From Variovorax sp. OAS795 (lineage in GTDB: Bacteria; Pseudomonadota; Gammaproteobacteria; Burkholderiales; Burkholderiaceae_C), in the NCBI RefSeq assembly GCF_040546685.1, contig NZ_JBEPOH010000002.1:682001-746000 (forward strand): a stretch of 64,000 nt of DNA. Direction: 5' to 3'. How positions within the stretch are numbered: the first letter of the stretch is position 1; the number at the start of each line of letters is the position of its first letter. A program made the position numbers and the translations under genes. Below are positions 16,485 to 23,121 of the stretch, one piece after another. The notes below the pieces were generated by a model. It saw only the letters and a list, made by a program, of their open reading frames with translations, was not told the DNA's origin and ran no database searches.

Positions 16485-17642
16485 CTACGCGGTGGCTCGC
16501 TGCCCCAGGCGCTGGCGGATGGGCGCGACGATGGCCGCGTTGTCGGCGCCGAGCAGGGGCGGCGCGCTGACTTCCAGCGGACGCTCGCCGTCGAAGCTCA
16601 CGGGGGAGCGGATCGTGTGCCACTCGCCGCCTTCGGGATGCGGTGCGCTCACCTGCAGCTGCAGGTGGCGCGCCTGCGGGTCTTCCATTGCCTCGCGGGT
16701 GTCGTACATCGGGGCATGCGGCACGTCTTCCGCCTCGAGACGCGCGCACCATGCGGCGCGGCTGTGCTGGCGGAACAGGCCGCCGAGCAGCGCGATCAGG
16801 TCTTCCTGGTGCGCGATGCGCGCCTCGCGCGAGGCGAAGCGCGGGTCCGCGAAAAGCCGCGGCCGCTCGATCGCGTTGGCGAGCCCCTGCCAGAACTTTT
16901 CGGGTGAGGACATGTGCAGCGCGATCCACAGCCCGTCCGCGCACTCCAGCACATAGGACTGCGACACGCTCGGGCGGCTGAACGGCCCCATGACCTCGCT
17001 CTCGGAAAAGAGGTGGGTGAACGCGTCGAGGTTGAAGTGGCACATGGCCTCGAGCATCGACACCTCGACCGCGCGGCCCTGGCCGGTGCGGCCGCGTTCG
17101 ACCAGTGCGCCGAGCACGCCGTAGGCGGCATAGAAGCCCGTCATGGCGTCGGCGAGCGCCGGGCCCACCACGCGCGGGTTGGCCGGGTTCACCAGCAGCT
17201 TGAGAAAGCCGCTCGCGGCCTGCGCCACCGTGTCGTAGGCCGGCCGTGCGGCCGCAGGGCCGGTCTGGCCGAAGCCGCTGATCGCGCAATACACGAGCCG
17301 CGGATTGAGGCCGCGCAGCCGCGCCTCGCCGGCACCGAGCCGCTCCGCCGCACCGGGGCGGAAGTTCTGGATGTAGACGTCGGCGTCCTTGACGAGTTCG
17401 TCGAACACCGCCGCGTCCTCGGGCAGCTTCGAGTTCAGCGTGATGCTGCGCTTGTTCCGGTTGTAGGTCTGGAAGTGCGGGCTGTAGAGGCCGCCGCGAA
17501 AGGCACGGAACGGATCGCCTGCGCCGGGCTGTTCGAGCTTGACCACCTCGGCGCCCAGGTCCGCGAGGAACATGCCCGCGGCCGGGCCGGTGATGAACGT
17601 GCCTTGTTCGAGCACCTTGATGCCGCTGAGGACTTTTTGCAC
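16485..17642 (-). CDS. CaiB/BaiF-family (class III) CoA transferase
   Basis: About 385 residues if started at GTG 17642 (AGGAG 9 bases upstream; first residues VQKVLSGIKVLEQGTFITGP match the family start). An ATG-initiated frame reaches 17744 but would nearly abut the divergent LysR gene. Motifs: FLADLGAEVVKLEQPGAGDPFR, RNKRSITLN, DVYIQNFRPGAAERLG, and the catalytic Asp in ALADAMTGFYAA. It moves CoA between carboxylic acids. First gene of the operon with the dioxygenase, lyase and Bug receptor; probably activated by the divergent LysR. Confidence 0.86.
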   Translation of the reverse strand: MQKVLSGIKVLEQGTFITGPAAGMFLADLGAEVVKLEQPGAGDPFRAFRGGLYSPHFQTYNRNKRSITLNSKLPEDAAVFDELVKDADVYIQNFRPGAAERLGAGEARLRGLNPRLVYCAISGFGQTGPAAARPAYDTVAQAASGFLKLLVNPANPRVVGPALADAMTGFYAAYGVLGALVERGRTGQGRAVEVSMLEAMCHFNLDAFTHLFSESEVMGPFSRPSVSQSYVLECADGLWIALHMSSPEKFWQGLANAIERPRLFADPRFASREARIAHQEDLIALLGGLFRQHSRAAWCARLEAEDVPHAPMYDTREAMEDPQARHLQLQVSAPHPEGGEWHTIRSPVSFDGERPLEVSAPPLLGADNAAIVAPIRQRLGQRATA

Positions 17643-17768
17643 CGGGGAGGTCTCCTGGGGTTGTTGTTCGGGGGCTGGAGAAACTGTAGGTGCGGCCCGC
17701 GAATCCTGAAAATGATTGTTTTTCATCGTTAGCATCGATGCCATCGATCATCGGTCCCAAGGAACGCC

Positions 17769-18680
17769 ATGGAACTCCGGCACCTGCGCTACTTCATCGC
17801 CCTGTCGGGCTCGCTCAACTTCACGCGCGCGGCGGAGCGCCTGCATGTGACGCAGTCGACGCTGTCGCACCAGATCAAGCAGCTGGAGGAAGAGATCGGC
17901 ATTGCGCTGTTCGACCGCGTCGGCAAGCGCGTGAGCCTGACCGAGGCGGGCGACGAGTTCCTGCACTACTGCACCAAGGCCCTGCACGAGATCGACCTCG
18001 GGTTGGGCGCGCTGCGGCAGGAGAGCTCGGAGGTGGCAGGCGAATTGCGCGTCGGCTCCACGCACACCTTCAACCTGGGCTTCATCCCGGATTGCATTGC
18101 GAGCTTCCATGCAAGGCACCCGCGCGTGAAGGTGGTGGTCGAGGAGCTCTCGGCCGACCAGATCGCCGCGCGGCTGCAGCAGGGCACGCTGGACCTGGGC
18201 ATCGCCTACCGGCCGGCCGCGCCGGGGCCGCTGCAGTTCGAGCCGCTTTACAACGAGGAGATGGTGCTGGTGGTAGCGAAGAAGCATCCGCTCGCACGGC
18301 GCAAGCGCGTGCGCATGGTGGAGCTGCACCGGCTGCCGATGGTGCTGCTGCCGGCGAGCTTTGCCACGCGCCAGATGCTCGACGAATGCTTTCGCTCCTG
18401 CGGTGCGCAGCCGCATGTGGTGGCCGAGATCAATACGCTGGCGCCGATGATGGACCTGGTGGCCAAGACGCAGCTCGCGTCCATCATGGCGGCGAACGTG
18501 GTGACGGCCCTCTCGGGGCTGGTCGTGGTCCGGCTCGAAAGCCCGACGCCCGTGCGCACGCCCGGCATGCTGTGGTCGCCGGTGGCGCGCGATGCCGCGG
18601 CCACGCGGGCGTTCTCGACCATCGTGCGCAAGCTCGCGCTGCGCAGCAGCCTGCAAGTGGCGGCGCGGCCGGCGCGCTGA
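17769..18680 (+). CDS. LysR-family transcriptional regulator
   Basis: 303 residues, MELRHLRYFIALSGSLNFTRAAERLHVTQSTLSHQIKQLE: a canonical N-terminal winged helix (1-60) of the CynR/CbbR-like branch, followed by a two-lobed effector domain (90-295). AAGGAACGCC precedes the start. It is divergent from the CoA-transferase operon over ~126 bp. That gap contains GCATCGATGC (17732-17741) and repeated ATCGAT, candidate binding elements. It likely activates the operon on binding a pathway intermediate. Confidence 0.9.
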   Translation: MELRHLRYFIALSGSLNFTRAAERLHVTQSTLSHQIKQLEEEIGIALFDRVGKRVSLTEAGDEFLHYCTKALHEIDLGLGALRQESSEVAGELRVGSTHTFNLGFIPDCIASFHARHPRVKVVVEELSADQIAARLQQGTLDLGIAYRPAAPGPLQFEPLYNEEMVLVVAKKHPLARRKRVRMVELHRLPMVLLPASFATRQMLDECFRSCGAQPHVVAEINTLAPMMDLVAKTQLASIMAANVVTALSGLVVVRLESPTPVRTPGMLWSPVARDAAATRAFSTIVRKLALRSSLQVAARPAR

Positions 18681-18741
18681 CGCGCAACCCGGGCGGCGCA
18701 GCGTCCGGCCATGCCGCGGCGACATATCTCGCGAGCCTGCA

Positions 18742-18764
18742 AACGCGCTAGCTGCTAGCGCGTT
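18742..18764. repeat. Perfect 23-bp palindrome next to the tyrosine recombinase
   Basis: AACGCGCTAGC (18742-18752), one T, and GCTAGCGCGTT (18754-18764) form a perfect inverted repeat. It lies between the convergent LysR gene and recombinase gene, 28 bp from the recombinase stop. It could be a bidirectional terminator stem (no T-run) or a recombinase target; XerCD-type core sites also have 11-bp arms, but with 6-8 bp centres. Confidence 0.45.
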
Positions 18765-18792
18765 CCGGCATGGTTCCGGGGTCCCTGGTCCT

Positions 18793-20682
18793 TCAACTGG
18801 GGGAGCGCGCCGGCCCCAGCAACGGCGTGCGATCGGTGGTGAGGTACATGGCCGTCGTTCCCACCGAGGCATGGCCAAGGTTGTTCTGCACCACCTGGAT
18901 CGGCACGGGCACCTGCCCCTGGCGGCCCTGCAGCGCGTGGGCGCCGTGCGAGTGGCGTAGCCAGTGAGTGCTTGCTTTCTTCAGTTGATCCGCCGCCTCT
19001 GCGCACTCGAGGCTCGCGGCGGCCTGCGCCACGAAAGCCTTGATGGCCTGGTAGAGACCCGAAGCGGACCAGGCGGCGGGGCGCCGGGACGCCGTGTCGA
19101 AGCGTGCGAGCACATGGATGCCACGGTTGCTCACGGCGCCGACCTGCCGCTCGAAGCCGTGCCGCGCGAGCTCGTCCTCGAGTTCGGCCACGAGCGCGGA
19201 CGGCACGGGCACATGCCGGATGCGCCCGCCCTTGCCGGACACGGCCAGCTGCCAGCCATCGCCCGTGCGGTGTTCGACCTGTTCCAGATCCTCGCACTTC
19301 GCGCCCGTGATTTCGGCCAGCCGCAGTCCGGTTGCATAGAGCCAGCGCATGCCGCGGCGCAGGCGGCGGCGGGCCTCGGTGTCGGCATGCGCCTGGAGCA
19401 GCGCATCGACGTGGTCCCATTGCGCAAAGCTCAGCGCACGGCGCGAATCGAGCGGCTGCTGCAGGCTCGATGGCGGCGCGAGCGTCGAGAACGGATTGGA
19501 GACCAGGTAGTTCTGGTTCACGAGAAACGCGCAGAGGCTTCGCAAGATGGCAATGGCCTGGCGCAGCGCCGATGGCGCGAGCGGCCCTTCCATCGGCCGC
19601 CACAACGGCGACCAGCGCTGGTGATGGCGTGCACCACACCAGCCCGCGGGCGGCTCGAGCAGGAAGTCGCGGTAATCGACGGCGTCCAGCGCGGTGAGCG
19701 ACGACAGTGCCTTGCGCCGCTCAAGGACGGCCCAGAGGAGCAGGCGCTCCGCCTCCTTGCGGTACGAACGCTGGGTGGCCGACAGCTCGCCGTTCGCATC
19801 GCCGGGGCGCTTGGCGCTGAGCCATGCGCCGATGGCCTCGTGGTCGTTGGCCGCCATCAGCAGGCAGTGCCCGCGCGGGGCACGGTTGGTGCCGGTGCTG
19901 CCGTCGAGCTCGGCGGGTAGGACGAACTTCTCGTAGGGCACGAGCGCGGTGCCGGTCGGCACCACCGCGGCGAGCGCCAGCGGCGCGAGCTGCGCCCTGG
20001 GCTTCAGGGCATGGGGACCGATGCGCAAGCCCAGTGCCTGCTGGTTGGCGCACAGCCAGTCGAGGATGCGCGCGGCCTTGAGCTCGCCCACGCCGGGCAC
20101 ATGCACCCACCAGCGCGCGCCGATGCCGTTGACCCGGTCGACCAGCGCCGAGAGCGTCGGCACGCCGGCGCCTTCGAGCCGGGCCGACACCGAAGGATTC
20201 AGCCACGCCGATACGCTGTCGCCCGGACGAGGGTCCTGCGCGACGAGGTTCTCGAGCCAGCGCAACGCTTCGAGCTGGCGCTCGATGATCTGCGCCCGAC
20301 GTGAGGGCCGCGCGCCCTGCCCTCCCCTGCCCGCGGCGGGAAAAGCTGCCTCGTAGGCTTCGATCTGCTCGGTTTCGGAGAAATCCTCCAGGCCCTCTGC
20401 CGCAGCGAACTCGGCAAGGCTCGGCAGCGCGGGCGCCGCTGGAAATCGGTCCGCGTCGAGCAGGATCAGCCGGGCAGTGCCGGGCCTGCGCTCGCGCCGT
20501 GCCGCGGCTGCGAACTCGTCGCGAATCCACGCGATGGTCCGGCGCACGGTGCGAAGGTCGGTGTGCTCGCCTTCGAGGCGCAGGTACCGGTCCCAGCTGG
20601 CCCTTTCGTCCAGGCCCTGGGCCAGCGCTCGCATGAATGCGAAGTGTCCCCGGTGCAGCTTGCGGGCGGTGCCGGTCTTCAT
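18793..20682 (-). CDS. Large tyrosine recombinase/integrase
   Basis: 629 residues; start at 20682 chosen because it overlaps the upstream small gene's stop by ATGA. Residues ~1-320 are a long N-terminal region not typical of XerC/D, with a helix-hairpin-like VPGVGELKAARILDWL. A SAM-like core-binding segment (~320-430) and the C-terminal catalytic domain follow. All catalytic positions are present: Arg in LYATGLRLAEITG, Lys in SGKGGRIRHVPVP, HWLR (573-576), His604 in NNLGHASVG and Tyr613 in AMYL. It is encoded beside parAB and the replication initiator, so dimer resolution or maintenance of the replicon is more likely than phage integration. Confidence 0.88.
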   Translation of the reverse strand: MKTGTARKLHRGHFAFMRALAQGLDERASWDRYLRLEGEHTDLRTVRRTIAWIRDEFAAAARRERRPGTARLILLDADRFPAAPALPSLAEFAAAEGLEDFSETEQIEAYEAAFPAAGRGGQGARPSRRAQIIERQLEALRWLENLVAQDPRPGDSVSAWLNPSVSARLEGAGVPTLSALVDRVNGIGARWWVHVPGVGELKAARILDWLCANQQALGLRIGPHALKPRAQLAPLALAAVVPTGTALVPYEKFVLPAELDGSTGTNRAPRGHCLLMAANDHEAIGAWLSAKRPGDANGELSATQRSYRKEAERLLLWAVLERRKALSSLTALDAVDYRDFLLEPPAGWCGARHHQRWSPLWRPMEGPLAPSALRQAIAILRSLCAFLVNQNYLVSNPFSTLAPPSSLQQPLDSRRALSFAQWDHVDALLQAHADTEARRRLRRGMRWLYATGLRLAEITGAKCEDLEQVEHRTGDGWQLAVSGKGGRIRHVPVPSALVAELEDELARHGFERQVGAVSNRGIHVLARFDTASRRPAAWSASGLYQAIKAFVAQAAASLECAEAADQLKKASTHWLRHSHGAHALQGRQGQVPVPIQVVQNNLGHASVGTTAMYLTTDRTPLLGPARSPS

Positions 20683-20939
20683 GAAGCCGATGTCGGATTC
20701 CGGTCGTCGCCCGATTGCCAGAACTTCCACCACGGCCGCGGCAAAGGCGGTTGCTCCGGCGGCAGTTGCTGCAACTGGCTCTCGCGCGTGCGGCGGCGCT
20801 GCTCGACCTCGAGCGCGTGCGCGATCCCGAACGCCTCGCGGTCGCCGCGCCCCGCCTGTGCGCGCCAGCTCACGGCAAGCTGCGCGAGCTCCTCGTCGTC
20901 GAGGGGGGCCAGCTGGGAAGGTGTGGGGATGGCAGCCAT
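20679..20939 (-). CDS. Small conserved-looking protein coupled to the recombinase
   Basis: 86 residues from MAAIPTPSQLAPLDDEELAQLAVSWRAQAGRGDREAF. Acidic and helical in the N-terminal half (DDEELAQLAVSWR, ALEVEQRRRTRESQLQQL, coiled-coil-like). It ends with an aromatic patch PWWKFWQSGDDRN. No known domain was recognised. Its stop overlaps the recombinase start by ATGA, so the two are made together; a role as a recombinase partner or DNA-binding accessory is possible. The frame extends to 21092 but the upstream part looks non-coding. Confidence 0.65.
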   Translation of the reverse strand: MAAIPTPSQLAPLDDEELAQLAVSWRAQAGRGDREAFGIAHALEVEQRRRTRESQLQQLPPEQPPLPRPWWKFWQSGDDRNPTSAS

Positions 20940-21296
20940 GTCTTCCAGCCCTAGGCGCCGTTCGATCGGCTGAACGAGGCGGCCTGGAGAACAGCGTGGG
21001 AAGGCTGCGTGCTTGGAGCGGGAGCGAGGGTTGGTGTCATGAATTGCTTGATGATAACTGAAGTAATCATCAATACACATTTTGTGTTGCAATATCGCAC
21101 TTGCTTAAGGTGTCGCGTCTAAGTTGTTGATTTTCAACGATTTTATCGCCCTGGACGTAGGTGTCCAGAGCGCCGGCAGGTGCCGATTCAAGGCAGTGCT
21201 CGGGCCCTTGGGGTGCGGACCAGGTCACGCGGGGGCTGGAGCAGCCTACCTGCATGGCCGGGTTTTCAGCCCCCGCCCCGGCGTCCCCGAAGTCTC
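20940..21296. other. AT-richer promoter region of the recombinase operon with stacked inverted repeats
   Basis: No gene seen. Three short inverted repeats lie within 90 bp: TTGATGATAAC/GTAATCATCAA (21048-21073, 10 of 11 bp paired), ACACA-TTT-TGTGT (21075-21087) and GTTGA-TTT-TCAAC (21126-21138). The stretch 21040-21145 is clearly AT-richer than its surroundings and reads as a promoter/operator region for the leftward small-protein/recombinase operon. Confidence 0.5.
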
Positions 21297-21557
21297 TCAT
21301 CGCGCATCACCAATGGCCAGTCGCCGGGCCACTTCCACACACGCCTCGACGAACGCGCGTGCGGCCGCGGTGTCCGGGTCGTCGGGTTTCCATCGCCCTG
21401 GCGCTTCCCCCGCTTCCCCGGCAGCCGAGAGCGCAATCCCGAGCGAGCGCCGCAGAGGTTCCGGGATGGTGTCGTCAGCCACAAGAAGCAGCGCCGCGAT
21501 CCGGGCAGCGTTGGGCGTCAGTTCCACTGCCTGTTCGTAGAGAGGGCCTATATGCAT
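21297..21557 (-). CDS. Hypothetical small protein
   Basis: 86 residues, MHIGPLYEQAVELTPNAARI. The composition is protein-like: alternating hydrophobic and charged residues, two amphipathic helices (AARIAALLLVAD, RAFVEACVEVARRLAIGD) and few rare residues. There is no clear ribosome site and no recognised domain. It lies between the recombinase operon promoter and parB on the same strand. It may be a real accessory gene of the partition locus. Confidence 0.4.
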   Translation of the reverse strand: MHIGPLYEQAVELTPNAARIAALLLVADDTIPEPLRRSLGIALSAAGEAGEAPGRWKPDDPDTAAARAFVEACVEVARRLAIGDAR

Positions 21558-21735
21558 GCCGGTTGCGGGGCAAACGGCGTGCCTGCGAGCCTGGGTCTTG
21601 TGGCGCGGATGCTTTCATCCCTGGACACCGCCCTCCCCTCCTCCGCCGAACTGCCACGCTGGGCGCCCGCATAAGTCAGCATGACAGGCGTCACCTCGGG
21701 CACTGCCGCCCTGGGTTGGGCCCGGCCCGAAGAAT

Positions 21736-21751
21736 CCCAACGGCTCTCACA
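21736..21751 (+). repeat. Distant iteron copy downstream of parB
   Basis: The 16-mer CCCAACGGCTCTCACA matches the origin iterons (CCCA, six bases, CTCACA, then AT) although it is ~2.9 kb away, on the other side of parAB. It could serve as an extra Rep-binding site for handcuffing or copy control. Confidence 0.6.
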
Positions 21752-21756
21752 TTAGC

Positions 21757-21781
21757 CCGGGCGCCTCCCCTGGGCGCCCGG
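21757..21781. terminator. GC-rich hairpin just after parB
   Basis: CCGGGCGCC and GGCGCCCGG (9-bp perfect stem, 7-base loop) start 2 bp beyond the parB stop. There is no T-run on the minus strand, so it may be a Rho-assisted terminator or mRNA-stabilising stem. Confidence 0.4.
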
Positions 21782-21783
21782 TG

Positions 21784-22866
21784 TCACAGGGTCCGTGCCT
21801 TGCGAAGCGCCTCTGCGATGCCGGCTTCCAGTGCCTCCGGGCTCGCGTCGGTCGCTGCCTCGGGGCTGAGGACGATCGTGATCTCGCCGCTCTTGGCGCG
21901 GACCAGCGTGCCGAGCTTCTGGCCCCCTGACACGATATCGAGCTTTTCAGATCGCTCGAAGCCGGGCTTGGCGTCCAGCAGCCGGGCCACCACCATCGCG
22001 GGCGCAAGACTGTGGCCGCGCAGCCGCTCTACCCGCTTCAGGACACCGCGCCGGTCCTTTTCCATGGCGGCATTGATCTGCTCGGCATGCCGGAAGCTGA
22101 TTTCGAGCGGACTGCGGAAGCACTCGACCACGGCCGGCGGCAGCTGCGCAACCATGAGCGCCTTGCGCACCCAGGTGTGGCTCACGCCCAGCGCCTCGGC
22201 CAACTGGCGCTGCGTCGGGAACAGCTGCTCCTCCAGGGCCCGCTGGTACATCAGGCCCTGCTCGTAGTTGGACAGGTCCGCGCGTTCGCGATTCTCCCGG
22301 TCCATGGCGGCGAAGAGCGCCGCATCGCCGAGTTCGTCGACCCAGATGGACGCGAGCACCGGGATGCCGAGCTCCATCGCAGCGCGGTGCCGGCGGTGCC
22401 CGAAGACGATCTCGTACTGGCCGGGCTCCTCCTTGACCGCCCGCACCAGGATGGGCTGCACGTTGCCGCCCGCGTGCTCGATGTCGGCCTTCAGCCCGGC
22501 AAAGGCGCTGCTGGAGAACGAGGCATCGTGGCGGTTGGCCCACCGGCTCGGTCGGATGGTCTTGGGGTCCATCTTGCGCGTCGGAAGCGAGCCTTCGTAC
22601 TGGGCGAGCTTTTCGCGCAGCGCCGCCATCTCGCCCTCGACCTGTTGGATCTGGCCCCTGAAGGCCATCATCTGCCCCGGCCCCGTGCGGGGCGCCAGGC
22701 TCCCGCCGACGGCCGGTGGAAACCTGGTTTCCATGGCGTTCACGGCCGATGGCGGCACTGCTGCCGGCGTGGCCGGGGCGGGCTCCGCCGCGACCGGATC
22801 CCTTGCGGCTTCGGGAAGCATCAGGCCGGCGGTCAACGCTTCCAGCCTCTTGCGGGTGCTAGCCAT
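21784..22866 (-). CDS. parB: ParB-family chromosome/plasmid partition protein
   Basis: 360 residues; start 22866 follows AAGGAG at 8 bases. A low-complexity Ala/Pro N-terminus (1-60) is followed by a coiled-coil-like stretch (GQIQQVEGEMAALREKLAQYE). The ParB/Srx domain holds PILVRAVKEEPGQYEIVFGHRRHRAAMELGIPVLA, with the CTP-binding arginine box as GHRRHRA, and RENRERADLSNYEQGLMYQRALE. The helix-turn-helix is TQRQLAEALGVSHTWVRKALMVAQLP. A short C-terminal dimer domain is expected after ~300. It should bind the nearby palindromes and be moved by ParA. One candidate parS (22717-22733) lies inside its own codons 45-50. Confidence 0.93.
   Translation of the reverse strand: MASTRKRLEALTAGLMLPEAARDPVAAEPAPATPAAVPPSAVNAMETRFPPAVGGSLAPRTGPGQMMAFRGQIQQVEGEMAALREKLAQYEGSLPTRKMDPKTIRPSRWANRHDASFSSSAFAGLKADIEHAGGNVQPILVRAVKEEPGQYEIVFGHRRHRAAMELGIPVLASIWVDELGDAALFAAMDRENRERADLSNYEQGLMYQRALEEQLFPTQRQLAEALGVSHTWVRKALMVAQLPPAVVECFRSPLEISFRHAEQINAAMEKDRRGVLKRVERLRGHSLAPAMVVARLLDAKPGFERSEKLDIVSGGQKLGTLVRAKSGEITIVLSPEAATDASPEALEAGIAEALRKARTL
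22717..22733. promoter_or_regulatory. Candidate parS palindrome 1 (inside parB)
   Basis: TGGAAACCTGGTTTCCA, a perfect 8+1+8 palindrome, identical to the other three copies except for the central base on this strand. It lies within the parB coding sequence and encodes ETRFP. Confidence 0.75.
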
Positions 22867-22998
22867 GATGGACACTCCTTGGCGCGGCGTGCGCAGTGCT
22901 CGAGGTCGAAGAACGGGACATGCCACCGAGGCGGCTGGCGCCCTTTCGCGGACTACGCGGCGCTGTCTTGGCGGCTGCGGAGTCCGGGCCCGATTGCC

Positions 22999-23017
22999 GT
23001 GGAAACCAGGTTTCCAC
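22999..23017. promoter_or_regulatory. Candidate parS palindrome 2
   Basis: GTGGAAACCAGGTTTCCAC: perfect 9+1+9 palindrome in the parA-parB spacer. Its centre is 71 bp from the next copy. Confidence 0.8.
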
Positions 23018-23069
23018 CCGCCCCACCGACTGTGGCGATTCCGCGGAAACATACAGAAGGAACGGCCGC

Positions 23070-23088
23070 GTGGAAACCAGGTTTCCAC
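23070..23088. promoter_or_regulatory. Candidate parS palindrome 3
   Basis: Identical 19-bp sequence GTGGAAACCAGGTTTCCAC in the parA-parB spacer. Perfect repetition of a 19-bp palindrome is not expected by chance. Confidence 0.8.
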
Positions 23089-23121
23089 CCCGGGGATTGC
23101 AGACGTGGGTCGGAGCGATGC

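Larger units (their letters stand above)
22867..23121. other. parA-parB intergenic region carrying two parS-like palindromes
   Basis: This 255-bp spacer between the co-directional parA and parB contains two candidate parS sites (22999-23017 and 23070-23088) but no gene. For ParAB operons such a long gap is unusual and suits a centromere placed between the genes. Confidence 0.6.

Noticed and set aside
18793..20682. Recombinase as evidence of an integrated phage or island
   Set aside because: No tRNA, attachment-site pair or phage gene is adjacent; neighbours are rep and par genes.
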